NCBI GenBank assembly: GCA_029255685.2
Contig: CM055318.2
Location: forward strand, 18,977,001-19,041,000
Reading direction: 5' to 3'
Length of the DNA stretch: 64,000 nucleotides
DNA from: Silene conica
Lineage: Eukaryota; Streptophyta; Magnoliopsida; Caryophyllales; Caryophyllaceae
The notes beneath the pieces are model-generated. The model saw nothing but the letters and a program-made list of their open reading frames with translations, searched no databases and had not been told where the DNA came from. The position numbers were made by a program, and so were the translations under genes. Each line of letters starts with the position of its first letter. Positions within the stretch are counted from its first letter, which is position 1. This document shows positions 35,638-47,850 of this stretch, piece by piece.

Positions 35638-37008
35638 TTAGACATTGTAGCCTAATTCATTCATTAGATGTTCTATCCCTATAACATCACCCTTTTCCTG
35701 CAAGTACTCGATACATTCTCTTACTAATGCTTCAGAAACTGTTAAATTTCTTGGTAACATTCCAATTGCTTCAAGATGACCTTTGCCCATATGTGGAATT
35801 GAGAAATTATTATGACCTTTTACCTTCATAATCTCCACCATAACACTTTGTAATGTTAAGAAAATGTTACTTAACTTTGATGGGGTGTATTCAACAAAAG
35901 CTTGCATAACTGAATTCACTAATTCATCTATTGTGTTGGCCCTTTGTGATGCCTAAATTGATTGTAGTGCCCTAAAATACCCGAGATCATTTGTGTTCAA
36001 ATCAGGTGAATTAGGGGACTGAAATACTAGTTGAATGTTGAACCCTTCTGTGTTTGCAATTGCCCTAAATTGAGGATCCTCATTGTTTATATGCGGTCCT
36101 GCATTGTCTTGCTGAATGACAATATTCTTACTTAGAAATTCTGGCCATTTACTCTTTATTGCGGGTATTACTTGCTCAAGAATACATGCTCTTGTTACGT
36201 CCTTGGTAATTGAGTCAATAGACTTTGTTTCCAATGTACCCGTTGGTCTGTTTCTGCTTGACCTTGCAGCTGGTTGTTGTTTGGTGAATGGGAACATCCC
36301 TATTTTTCCATCAAACAGTAATTCTCCTTCCGGTGAGTAGACTGGCCTACTCATCGCACACATGAACATCACCTTCGTGATGAACCTCTTAGACTGACAG
36401 CTTCTGTATGGTAGTTCTTCTCCACTTACTATGTAGAACTTGTGGTTATCGTAGGTGATGAAAAACCACTTTTCATCGATATGGATTACGTTACTCATCT
36501 CGCTGAATTTTATTTCACAAGTTGGTAAGTCATTCAAATCCAAAGCTACTTGTTCAACATGTTCTATTATTAAAGCTTGTAGGACATGTTTTAGCCTATG
36601 TATCTTGTTGGAGTCACTTAGTTGGGGGTGTAAGGAACTTGTATGAGGTCTCATAAGACCTTCTTTAACCCATGAATAAACTAGCCCAAGTGAGACCTTA
36701 CATTGTTTAGCAACCCTTCTCATAGTATCTCTAAGTGAAACATCAAGACTTTTGATGAAATCAACATTTGGTACAATTTTAATTTTGTTTTTATTTCCCA
36801 TTCGTTTACTGTGAACATCAAATTTTTGACCTACTAACCTTTCTTTCTTTGCAAGTTTCCAGATGTCACCAACAGTCCTCTTACTAATGCCCCATTTTGC
36901 AGCTGCTTCGCCCATTACTCCACGACGAACTTTGCCCTTTTCTGATCGTTGGAGTAGATAAATGCCCACTTCGTGCCTCCCTTCTTCCGACAAGCATTTC
37001 GCACCCAT
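35638..37008 (-). pseudogene. Plant mariner (DD39D) transposase gene with one premature stop
   Basis: One minus-strand frame of 457 codons with a single internal TAG at 35953-35955, after residue 351. The N-terminus has a helix-turn-helix region (VMGEAAAKWGISKRTVGDIW). The catalytic triad is visible: IHIDEKWFF (Asp ~178), IQQDNAGPH (Asp ~301) and LNTNDLGYF (Asp ~341). Thirty-nine residues lie between the second and third Asp, the DD39D spacing of plant mariner elements. All three Asp residues lie before the stop. The protein would cut and paste the element by its TIRs. Because one base change separates it from an open frame, the element decayed only slightly at this gene. Confidence 0.93.
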
Positions 37009-37453
37009 ATTACTAATTTTCCAGATTAACGGTTTTGTAAAGTTGTAGTTTCATTGTTTTCTGAGTATTGTAAAGCCTTCTGATTTGTAAGGCTTCTGTT
37101 TTGTAAAGTCTTCTGATTTTTAAGGTTTTGTTGTTGTATTAGGGTTTACAGTATGTTTGTGTATATATAGAGGTTTGTAGCTGCCAAATTGCATCTGCTT
37201 TTGTGCAATTTGGTGGGAATACAAAATGTAATTTGGTGGGAGATTTAAATGTTTGTAATTTTTAAGTTGGGTTCCAGATTTTGGAGGGAGCTTTTAGATC
37301 TTAATCACAAATTAATAAAGCAAATTAACTGTCAACAAGTACACAATTAAAGCATTATTTACATTTTATTAAAGTGAAACAGCCTGTCTAGTGGGGTTTC
37401 TGATTGTACTTCCAATCAACTCTCATTTCTTCTTAAAACATGTGCACAAAACG

Positions 37454-37483
37454 TAAGTGTAGTGTGGATACGAACGGAGGAAG
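37454..37483 (-). repeat. Mariner right TIR
   Basis: 30 bp, exact inverted partner of 10342-10371. TA follows at 37484-37485. It lies 306 bp upstream of the FtsJ-type gene start codon. Confidence 0.95.
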
Positions 37484-37485
37484 TA

Positions 37486-37789
37486 TAATTTTATATATAG
37501 TGAAATGATGATAGTGATTAAAAAAAAGGGTTCGATTTCATTTTTTTTCAAAGTTATGGGGCCTAATTGCTACATTTGTAACTTATGGACTTAATTCACA
37601 ATTACTAATAGTTATAGGGGCTAATCACTACTTGCGCGGAATTGTTTTATGTCAATCGGGTTAATTTGGGTTGCGGTTCAATATCAAGTCCCTTATTTTG
37701 GGTATCGGGTCGGGTTGGAAAATAGGAAAAAAATTACACAAATTATAGGGCAATTTGAGTGGGATCAAAGTTGTGTTTGGAAAAGAAGA
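37486..37789. promoter_or_regulatory. FtsJ-type gene upstream region, abutting the mariner end
   Basis: Only 304 bp separate the mariner TA duplication from the start codon. The region is AT-rich, with no clear TATA box at a convincing distance. Any promoter elements further up would have been displaced by the 27-kb insertion. Confidence 0.45.
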
Positions 37790-39744
37790 ATGAGCGGAGT
37801 GCCAGACTTCTTCTACAAAGAAGCTCAACGCCTTCGTTACGTCGCTCGTTCTGCCTTTAAGGTTCGTTATTATGTTGTTATTCTTTTATTATACACCACC
37901 TGTACACCTGTATATAATGTTGTATCTCTATGCCTTAAGTTTCTGATGTTTTTTTTTTCTATTGGAAACAACAGTTGCTACAATTACAAGAGAAATACAA
38001 GTTGATTAAACAAGGTTCTTCAGTGCTTGATCTTGGTTGTGCCCCTGGTGCCTGGCTTCAGGTTTACCTTCTGCTCTTGTCTTTCCTTTTTTTTTTCTTT
38101 CAGGCATTTCGTCGAACAACTCCTGGGTGCTCATATTTTTGTGTTATAGGTAGCATGCCAGAGCTTGGGTCCGATACAAAATGGCGGAGTTGTCGTGGGT
38201 ATTGATCTTAAGGTAACATTAGCTCCTGCACTCTCTACAATGTTTTGGGATACAATCCGGATAATCTAGGGGTAAGGTTGCGTACATTTGACACCCTTGC
38301 GGCTTACCCTGCTAATTCTTGAGACCTTGAAACACCAAATACGGAATCTGCTGTATTAATAGTAATTAGGGAGTACTCTGTATATGTTAACAAGCTTGAT
38401 GTATGTCTGTAGTCTGGACATGCAATATACGGTTCACATATCTCTTATGCCACCGTCTCACCGTAAGGTTTAGTTAGGTCTAGTAGTTTTAAGATAGAAA
38501 CAATGGAATTTCAAATGAGCATGGTTTATGATTTTGTAACAAATTATTTGAATAATTTTTTATATGAAACCTCGCCCGTTTTATTGGAGTTGTGGATGTA
38601 CTGAATTTTCATTATATCGTAAATTGCAGAAGGTGAAGGTTCCTTCTCATTATTGTGATAGTAGAGTTCAAACAGTTTGTGCGGATGTTCTAAATCTTCC
38701 TAGAGACCATATAAGGGCACTTTCTCCGAAGGTAATGTCAAGTTATTTTCTTTATTACAAATTGTTAATCTTTTCGGCTTGTGTCAATCTATCTTTTATC
38801 AAGTTTGAACATGTAATGAATAATTTGCATAACATTCGGTGTTAGAGAGTTAAGAGTACTTTTCCGGAATATAAAAGTCGACTAAACAGATGGATTCCTA
38901 TATGATGCGAATGACAGCAAGAACTTAATCACTAATTAATCTCTACTAATCGTCTCAATGTGCATAAGATTCGGGAATAGACACGCCTCTTTTTTTGTCT
39001 AATCTAGTTATCAACATCACAATGTGGTGTGTTATACACTTTTTTTTACTCCCTCTGTTCTTTATATATACTCAGTAGGTAATCATTACTGATGTGCACA
39101 AGATTTCTAAGATTAGACATGCCTCAAAATGTTGATTAAAGCTAACATAGCGCTAGACCTCAAACAACACTATTTTTGGAGATGTTAATGTCCTTTCTTT
39201 CGGATTGGGTGATACAGAAGGCGTTTACAGTCATTCTATCAGACATGTGCCCCCCAGTATCTGGAATCAAAAATAAAGATGCTGCTCTATCCGCTGAACT
39301 AGGGATGCGAGCCCTTGACTTGGCAGTTGGAAGGTCAGTTCTACTCCAAAATGTTCCGGACTCTGAAAAGGAAAGTGACGAGTCTGTGAAAACTCAGGAT
39401 GATGATGGCATATTGTCCCCTGGGGGAAACCTTGTGATCAAGCTCTTAGAGGGCGAAAATAGGCAAGGTTTGTAATTCTATCCAGATAACTGTGAAAATA
39501 TGACACGGTTTGTGAGTTCCACCCAAACACATGTTCACTATCTATGTGGTTAATGGGTTGGTCACTTGGTCATACGACTAGAGAACTGTTTGCTGTAACT
39601 TTAACTTCTTACATAATTACCGTGGTGGCAGAATTTAATCAAATATGCAAACCACTCTTCAAGAAGGCGTCATGGTTGAGGCCGAAAGCTACAAGACCAT
39701 CTTCCAGAGAAATATATCTCATCTGTCAAGGTCTGCGTGCTTGA
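37790..39744 (+). CDS. FtsJ/RrmJ-type rRNA (uridine-2'-O-)methyltransferase, six exons
   Basis: Exons, all with GT-AG borders: 37790-37861, 37975-38061, 38150-38212, 38630-38731, 39218-39467 and 39632-39744, giving about 227 residues. The product is a SAM-dependent 2'-O-methyltransferase of the FtsJ family, which modifies large-subunit rRNA. Seen: [20 protein letters not shown] at the N-terminus, SAM motif [12 protein letters not shown], the GIDLK motif, [21 protein letters not shown] and [12 protein letters not shown]. The K-D-K-E catalytic tetrad of RrmJ is therefore present (SAFK, SDM, VIK, SRE). An insertion rich in Asp/Glu/Ser ([17 protein letters not shown]) precedes the last core strand. 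An organellar location is likely by family but is not shown by an obvious transit peptide. The start was chosen for the conserved MSG..DFF..EA beginning. Confidence 0.93.
38255..38335 (+). repeat. SINE-like fragment in intron 3 of the FtsJ-type gene
   Basis: The segment GGGGTAAGGTTGCGTACAT followed by GACACCCTTGCGGCTTACCC resembles the internal region of the widespread plant Au SINE (GTAAGGCTGCGTAC...CCCTTGTGG). No ends or TSD were seen, so this is a degraded fragment. Confidence 0.45.
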
Positions 39745-41037
39745 ATCTATTGCTGGCATGATCGCGTTTAGCATACTGGTAAAATGCCTGTTGGCCTGCA
39801 GTTGATCCCGGTGGAAGGCAGTTAAAGAAGGCGTCACAATTAGGCTTTCAAATTGATTTACGTAGCTTTAACAGATGTTCTCGAGGAAAATTCCATTGTA
39901 AAGTGTATTTTAAAGCTGCCTTCAATTTACAACTTGTGATACTCTGTCGTTCACGTTTTAGGTGTCATCCAAGGCCTTATGTAAGTTACATTTAGCTAGT
40001 TCCAGTAACAATTTGTTTTGTACTATTTACTCAAAGGGGTAATATTTGACCCGTCGCAAACATGGGTAGTATTTGACCAGTCGCAAATTTGTGATGGATA
40101 TACCTGTCTCAAGGGAGACTTATTGTCTTTTGTTTATATTTAACATAATGTTATCTTTAGCCCGAAATTAACCCGACACTTTTAGTAACATGTCCAAATT
40201 AACGAGTCTTAACCTTAAAAAAAAGGGTCAGCTCGAATCATGCTTTGCCAAGCTTAATTTTAGATAAATTAGCATGTTATATTACGAATACCACTGTCCC
40301 TTCTATTCATAATAAATTTGATGATACGGACCATACGGTGACATGATTAAATAAGCTTTAGCTAGAAAACAACTGGGGCTCACAATGAGACTAGCTCAGC
40401 TCGATGATTTAATATCTAACTTCTATACACTTTTGTTTATGACTTAATTTTCGCAAAATATTTCAATTGATGATAATATTAAGTTATTTTTATTGTTTTT
40501 TAATTTAGTATTGATGCACTTTTTTTTTCTGATTGCTGTAAATTGTTAATTATTATTGTTTATTGTAATTATGTATTGAGTATAAATTGTTATGTAATAG
40601 TTCTAGACAGATGACGTTCGAAATTATTATATTTTCTTATTAATATTTAAGTTTATGTTATACATATTGAAAGTCTTCGTAGAAATTCATGTTTACGAAC
40701 TTATATCAAAAGTGACGTAATAATTGTAAAACTATGATTTCAGACAATTATTTCGAATTAAAATCATTATACAACTTTGCGGGTTCCACAATGATGAATT
40801 AAAAAAAAATTGGGTTGATGACATGGCTTAACCAAAGTTTTCTAAATGATCTTGCAATCATATAGATAAGATTTGGTTAGGTTTGAAGTTAAAAGGGTAT
40901 TAAACGAAAAATAAATGATAATATGTAAGTGAAAAAGTAAACTTCGTATAAATGATAAAGGTAAATTTGTAAAAGCGTATGCGAGGAAAGATAAATGATA
41001 AGGATAAATTTGTAAAAAGGTATATAAATGAGTAACA
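39745..41037. other. Intergenic region downstream of the FtsJ-type gene
   Basis: It contains the gene's 3' flank. A dispersed ATTTGACCCGTCGCAAA-type sequence (about 40048, varied again at 40075) recurs at 61830. It grades into AT-rich sequence. No gene was recognised. Confidence 0.6.
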
Positions 41038-41855
41038 CTAGTTTTAACCCGTGCAAAATTGCACGGGTATAGTTCTAAAACATCAATATAATGATTATTA
41101 TTTAAAAATGGTAAAACAAAATACATGTATTTCTTATAATCTATTTCTTTTATAATGATCATAGTTTAAAACACGTGCAAAAATTGCAATCCGTGAAAAA
41201 ATGCACGAATTCAGTGTTAAAACTTGATAACAATTTTTTTAGATCTACTCATTTTAGTGGATATGCTCAATATCTATAACGAATTTATTTAGAATATTAT
41301 TTTAACGGAATTATCTAAAATCTACATAATAGAGTTTTATAGTTCATTTACTTTGTTAATTTTTTTGTAGATCTTATTTTTAAAATTGAAAATTAAAACA
41401 GTACTATTTATTAACATTTTTTGTTGAAAACTATTTCTTATTCAAAAAATTTATTCAAATTTAGTAATATTTCGAAAAAAATTGCTATTATGATGGTTAA
41501 ATGTTAGAGTTAAAAGCTTGTAAAATAATATAACGACGTTTATTTGTTTTACCAATTGTTATCCTACTTATGTCTAATAACTAGTTTTGTGACCCGTGAA
41601 ATTCACGGAATATCCAGTTTGTAATGTGATATTTTAGTGATTTGATTTCATAATATATTACGATCAACTCAGCTAACGGTTTTCAAGTTCTAAGAGGTAT
41701 ATAATGCCAATTAGTCTTTTGTACAACAATTTATCAAAAATAAAAGTGATATATAGTAGATATTAAGACACCCCTGCCAAAAATATAGTAAATCAATATA
41801 AGCTAAAATAATTAATAAGATAGGTATTCATATAATCAAATTATAAAAAACTATA

Positions 41856-42937
41856 GGGTTATTTAATGCCAATACTCTGAACTATTGGGGTCCTTCTCAA
41901 AATACTCTTAACTATGTTTTAACTCAAATTACTATAAACTAATGTATCATTTATCTCGTAATGAAATAGGTGGAAGGGTAACCTGTTCCACAGGTTTCCT
42001 TTGACTTTCCTTTTACTTAAACTTTACAATTACCCTAATTTCAATTTTGACTTCAATTTTTACCCTTTCTTCCTCTTTTCACTGTCAAATTTATTTCTTC
42101 ATTTTTACTTCAATTAACTTCTTCTCCTCCATTGTTGATGTTCAATTAACATCATCCTGAATTCGATATCATTTATATGTAGTGATTGATTGATTACCCC
42201 ATTGAGGACGAAGATTAATCAGTTTTGCCCCAAATTGATTGCAAGATGAATCAAGTAAGTTTATGTCTGTTCTGCAACTCTTCCTCCAACACGAAAAAAC
42301 CACAACCATTCTGCAAAAAGAAAACGAAAGGAAAAGAACATTTAAACCAAGATTTTATTTCAAACCCGGATTTTATTCAAACCCAGATTAATTACGAAAC
42401 CCTAACTTTTATTCAAACCCAAATTAATTATAATGAAACCCAGTTTTTAAATCAATTAATTGAAAAAATAAACAACAAAATAAAGGGACTTACAGGCCAA
42501 AGAGGACAACCATAGAATTTTTTCCCAACTTGTCGTCCTTTACCAATAGTCTTCAAAACCGCTTCATAATTGTGTTTGCAAAATACCATAGTAGAAGGCT
42601 TTGAAGCAGACTCCATGGAAGAAGATGATGAACACTTCATTGATGGAATATATTGTAGGAGATGATGAAGGATTTTAATGGAGAAAAATTAATGGAGGAA
42701 ATGAGGAAGGAATTTAATGGAGGAAAGGAGTCGTTGTGACTGAAAACAAAGAAGGGAAGGGGTGGGAAAGGGTAACTTCGTCCATTTATAATAGTTACCT
42801 GCTCCAACAGGTACAAAATTTGGTAATTCTGTTCAAGGATAGGGTGTGTATTAGTTCATAGTAATTTGAGTTAAAACATAGTTCAGAGTATTTTGAGAAG
42901 GACCCCAATAGTTCAGAGTATTGGCATTAAATAACCC
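41856..42937 (-). mobile_element. Non-autonomous MULE (Pack-MULE) with a GRF-type zinc-finger fragment
   Basis: 1082 bp with ~90-bp TIRs (GGGTTATTTAATGCCAATAC at the left, inverted at the right). A perfect 9-bp duplication AAAACTATA (41847-41855 and 42938-42946) marks a Mutator-type insertion. The internal part carries a host-like exon on the minus strand (42490-42640). It is unrelated in TIR sequence to the large MULE at 1888-10132. Confidence 0.92.
42490..42640 (-). pseudogene. Captured exon with a partial GRF-type zinc finger
   Basis: From ATG at 42640 the minus strand encodes a Ser-rich N-terminus, then MVFCKHNYEAVLKTIGKG and GKKFYGCPLWP. This matches the first half of the GRF finger (C-x-H/C-x..., GrxFygCp). 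It ends at a good splice donor (GTAAGT at about 42489). The second half of the finger (CxFFxW) was not found, so the fragment is incomplete. It lies inside the Pack-MULE. Confidence 0.6.
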
Positions 42938-42946
42938 AAAACTATA

Positions 42947-44325
42947 TTAACAAACAAAAATCCCAAAATAGAGCACCCTCACCAATTAGATATTAAAATT
43001 TCACCAACAATTATGAAAATAACATAAACACACGATTAGAAATGTTATGACAAAACTAATATATCACGATCCCTACATAATTAAAGCTAACAATACATTC
43101 CAAATAAATTGTGGAACTAAGCATTTTAAAGCAGCAACTTGAACAACAATTGGATCATTAATGTCGAATACTTCGTCTATTAAACAATCTTATACAAAAA
43201 TTTGAATAGAATTATAGGAAATATCAGTGACACATACCATTTTACGAACGATAGAGATAAAAAAAACGTTTTTTTGCTTACAAGTTTACCTTCTATCAAA
43301 AATATATAAATAATTGAGGATGCGTTTTATAACTATTAAATATACTTTTTTCATATCAAATTTAATATAGGCATAAAACAGATCAAAATTCATGACTTTT
43401 GAGCATCCCTTTTTCCATTATTATGAAGTTTAATATAAACATATATGGAAAAATAATGTGATATGGTATGTAAAAGGTGTGTTTTATTATTATTATTATT
43501 ATTATTTTACAAAATTCCCTTTGCATGAAAGTGGTTTAAAAAGTTATTTTATGTAATTAAAAATAAAATATGGATGATAATAGATCGTTTGGTTTGCCTT
43601 TTAATTATATTAATAGATAGATATTAGTGGCTTTATAATCCAAACTATTAGACTTTTTATTAGTACATATAAGACTTTTTAGCTACTATATTTATGGTTA
43701 ATGGAGAATTCAAATGGAGAAATTGTAAGATTTAAATGCTGAGAGTAAATTCGTAATTTATTTTTATAATTTAAATGATGATCTTATGGTTTCCACCAAA
43801 AAAATGTTAGTAAACCTTATAAAGAGTTTTAATAAATAGCTCTAAAATAATTGTAACATTAACCAATATAAATTAATAAAATATAATTATGATAATCCTA
43901 TGTGGCGAAAAATTAAATGTTGTTAAGTTGCCTTTTAATTATATAGTATAAATATAGATAGAAGAATACTAATCAATTTATTAACATATTATATTAAAAA
44001 ATTAATTAAATAGGAAAAACATTTAATTAATTTAATTTTGTGATTCTTAAGTATTATGAAGAGTTTTAATCAATTTAACACTATTTAATTAGATAGTAAA
44101 TGTGTCAATAAAGATGGTGGGTGTTAAGTAATATGAAAATTTTTAATTAATTATTAACATGTTTTACTATAAAAAAATTCAATTAAAATATTAATTTTAA
44201 TTATGAATTATGAAATTATTTAACGTGTTTTATTACAAAAAGTTTCAATTAAAATATCATTATAAATTATGAAATTTTGATATAAATTTGTAAGAGTTAT
44301 ATAAATTATAGAAAAAAATATATAT

Positions 44326-44361
<36 letters not shown>

Positions 44362-47300
44362 TCCATTAATATTATAAATAAGTGAATTAAATTAATTTAT
44401 AGATAAATATTTAGATCAATGTCATGTAATAATAAATTGTTAATCTATGTCACATTAAGTTTCCATGTTACATTAAAAATATGTCACGTCTTAATTAAAT
44501 ATTTCATGTCACATTAAAACCCTTTTATTTAAATTTTATAAACTAAATATGTCATGTCGCAACTCCAATTTTATTCTATGAGAAAGGAAAATAATTTATA
44601 AGAAAACAATACGTTCCAAATAAAACATACATTTGAAAATTCATGAAATACTATATATTTTTTTTGTTATGATATAGTATTGAGTGAAGTGGATGGAGAA
44701 TTTATTTAATCAATTCTAGTATTTTCCTTCTCCGTATAGTCTTGTTTATCTCATGAACCATCCCTACAAAAAAAAACATTGACTATTAATAACGGACAAA
44801 ATGGTGGAATTTTATTTATGTAATATTAACCTTATCTTTATTTATTTAAGTTTTTCCTTAAATAATGAAAGAAAGAGGACATTGAGTTATAAAAAAATGT
44901 AAGTATATTTACCTTTAAATAGGAGAACACCACAAATCTTGATAACTCCTAAATAAGAACAAAACAACAATTAAAATAGGAAATTTTAAAATAAATAAAT
45001 AATTAATTAATTTAAAACCTTAAAACAATTACCGTACTTTAATATACTTACCTTGATTTTGACACATTTATAAGAAAAATGATTGACGCACATAATTCTA
45101 TTGACGATGGGAGTAAAAAATATATTGGCTTGAATTGTGGCTCACAAATGTTGTCTTCCCTCCAAAATTTATAGCCAATTGAGGATGTGTTTTATGACTT
45201 TTGATTATCTTTTTATATTATTATCAAATTTAATATATACATAAATATGTAGTAAAGTTTTATGACTTTTGAGCATAATTTTTCATTATTAATTAACAAA
45301 TTTAATTTATACATAAATATGGATCAAGGAAACATGAAATGTGAAAGGTTTGCTTTAATATACATTACTATGTAGTATAATTTTATTACTTTTGAGCATT
45401 ATATTTCATTACTAATAAGTTATAAAATTAGAGACTGTAAATTTTTATTTTAAGTTTAACCTATTATAGTTTTAACAATTAAAAGACTAATATTTAATGT
45501 TAAGTATGTTATTATTTGCCCTTAATATTTACAAATTTTTATTTTTTAAAAACGACATAAAAATTAGAATTATATGTATTTATTTGTTGCTTAAAATATT
45601 CTAACAATAAACATCTATATTTTAAATTTATTAGGAACTTTATTTTTTAATTGTTATTTAATTAATCTAGAATTTAATAAGGCCAAATATTAATGTTTGT
45701 TATGTTATTTACATTTAATGTTTTAGTATTTTTTTTCTTTTTAAATAAAAAATAATGATGTGGCTCCATGTCATGTGTAATAAGTGACGTGGCTTTTTGT
45801 TAATGCAAGGTGGCATTGTCTACATGACATTATTTTAGGTTAGCCTTTTAATAATATTGTATAGATAACGTTTTTTTGTTCACCTTTTTCTAGTAATGAT
45901 GATAGACTATGTTATGTGGACTATTGAGAAAATTCTGCATTTTCAGATTGTATTATTTATGCAACATAAATGAAATTGAGGATGATGGTTCAGTGGAGTT
46001 CTGTATTGATTATTCGATAAAATTCTATTAATAAAGTTGGTTTTCATAAATAAATTCCATATTTTTTGTGATGGATCCTACATTTATTTAAAAATAAAAA
46101 ATAAAATAAAATGGATGTGATGATGTGAACGCACGAAATTGCAAAAAATGTTCTTATATTAATATAGATAAGATAAGTAATCTTAAAAATTTACATATTG
46201 AAATACTCTTTAAACTATTTTAGATGTTGTATTAGACAAAAATATATAATCGAAAATCAAACGTTTCAAGCCTCACTTGCATATAAGTTTGAAAATCCCC
46301 ACATCAAGTTGTTCTTGATTAAGAACTGGTATTGAAAGACAGATGCCCACCTTAGATAAAGTTGTTTGTGATTTGTGATGAATCATTTTAGTATATCACA
46401 ATTTACAAATTATTAGCTAAAACATTTTTTTGTCAAAGAACCAAAACTTTTATATGTTAATGGAAATTTATTACCCGCACGAAAATCGCTCCTCTCATTA
46501 ATTTTATTTTATTTACATATCTTATCATCTTTTTAAAAATCATGCATGTCTATAATTTTTGTTTTAAATTAATTATTTTCCTTCGTTAAAATTCGTACCT
46601 TTAGTTATTTAAATGTGCATGTTTTTTTTTTCAATTTCTTGTTTCATTTTATATCATAGCTGCAAATTAATGATGCTCGTAACTTATCGGTCTATTATGT
46701 TATCTGCTACTATACTTTACTTCATTTTGTAACTATGTTAAATAATGTTTTTATTGTGACGTTGTTTTCATCATATATCTTAATTAAATGATTTTCTTTT
46801 TAGTTTTTAAATTGATCACAAGTCATTTTTTCGGAATTATGCAATATATAGTTCGATAAAATTTATAACATTTTTTTTTTTTGCGTTTTTAGAGCTAATG
46901 TGTATTATGATATTCTTCTTTAAAATTAAATTTTATCTTATTAGTATTATAGTGGATGTATTTTTTCGTACTTTATTTTAATTGTTATTGTATTTGCAAT
47001 TTATAATTGTAGTAAAAATTTGGACTGGATTTTTAATAGTTGACTTAATTTACTGTGATTTATTAGTAAAACTTGGGCTGAATAGCCTGAATTATTGACG
47101 TTCTAAGTTATTCATTACTTCTTATTATTCACTAATGTTTACGTGTAGAAAATATAAACGTAAACATTTACGTCTAAAACTTGAACATAGAGATTTTTTA
47201 GCAATTAATTACAATTTTTTTCCGTGGGTCCCACATTACTTAAAATAAATAAAATTAAAAAAATATGAATGTGATGATGTGCCTTAAGGAGAATGCTTGA

Positions 47301-47439
47301 AATGTTTTTGGTTTTATATAGATAAGATTCCTAACACTCCTTAAAAAATACAGGGTACTATATTAAAAAATAAAAAACACGAATATCATATAGAAAACCG
47401 TTAAAAAAAAAAAGAGTCCGTCACACGCTCACACATAAC
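42947..47439. other. AT-rich repeat tract
   Basis: Very AT-rich, with short (TTA)n at 43485 and (TAA)n at 44328-44360. Repeated phrases include TTGCCTTTTAATTATA (43595 and 43929) and TTTTATGACTTTTGAG (45189 and 45257). No coding region was found. It is interpreted as layered Helitron-like insertions. Confidence 0.6.
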
Positions 47440-47559
47440 ATTGAGTCATTGACACCGTGAGTCCATGAGCCACCGCCCATAAGACCAAATTGGAGGGCCC
47501 GTAATCCATAGTCCATACAATTAGAATAGATTACGCCAAAAATTGAAAAGAGTAGAAAG

Positions 47560-47568
47560 TTTCCCGCC
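47560..47568 (+). promoter_or_regulatory. E2F-type site upstream of the SMR-like gene
   Basis: TTTCCCGCC matches the plant E2F/DP consensus TTTSSCGC. It is about 290 bp before the start codon of a predicted cell-cycle inhibitor. A weaker TTCCCCGC follows at 47574. Confidence 0.55.
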
Positions 47569-47789
47569 CAAAATTCCCCGCTTAATTTGGTTCTTCCGCC
47601 AGAAGATTGCAGCTATTAATGATATCACTCTCCCCAACATTTTCACATTTTATCCCAAATTCTCATTATTTTAATTTTAATAAACCGCCCACTACAATAC
47701 ACATTACACATACACTATACACCCCCAGCTTCCTTAACAAGCCAATTTTCCAACTTCCCCCCCTTTTCCCCCCATTCAAATTCTTTCCA

Positions 47790-47797
47790 TTTATATA
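47790..47797 (+). promoter_or_regulatory. TATA box of the SMR-like gene
   Basis: TTTATATAG lies about 55 bp upstream of the ATG and is followed by a C/T-rich stretch suited to a short leader. Confidence 0.55.
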
Positions 47798-47850
47798 GCC
47801 TTTCCCTCTTCCTCTAATTCCCCAATTTCAGTAGGTACCTAGCTGCCCAT

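Larger units (their letters stand above)
10342..37483 (-). mobile_element. Mariner-like element (plant MLE) expanded by nested insertions
   Basis: Perfect 30-bp TIRs are visible. The left one (10342-10371) begins CTTCCTCCGTTCGTATCC, and its exact reverse complement is 37454-37483. Each is bordered by TA (10340-10341 and 37484-37485), the Tc1/mariner target duplication. CTYCCTCCGT is typical of plant mariner and Stowaway ends. Inside, a DD39D transposase gene lies at 35638-37008 on the minus strand. The 27.1-kb span includes a CACTA element (19.06 kb), a Tourist-like MITE (659 bp) and an LTR-retroelement remnant. Without these the element would be roughly 5.5-6.5 kb. Confidence 0.95.
41038..47322 (-). 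mobile_element. Cluster of Helitron-like insertions (minus orientation)
   Basis: 3' termini on the minus strand: hairpin ACCCGTGC...GCACGGGT (41047-41068) then CTAG ending at 41038, and hairpin CCGTGAA/TTCACGG (41594-41608) then CTAG ending at 41581; each is followed by T. Candidate 5' termini (minus strand, A then TCTATA...) are at 43617, 43958, 45865, 46168 and 47322. The first three continue into ATTAAAAGGC, as in many plant Helitrons. The last two share ACATCATCACATYC about 40-60 bases in. Pairing of ends is uncertain. No Rep/helicase gene was found, so all would be non-autonomous. Confidence 0.45.

Noticed and set aside
42225..42515. A 96-residue plus-strand protein in the Pack-MULE
   Set aside because: Low-complexity, with an Asn/Gln-rich repeat (FIQTQINY). 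The minus-strand GRF-type exon explains the region better.
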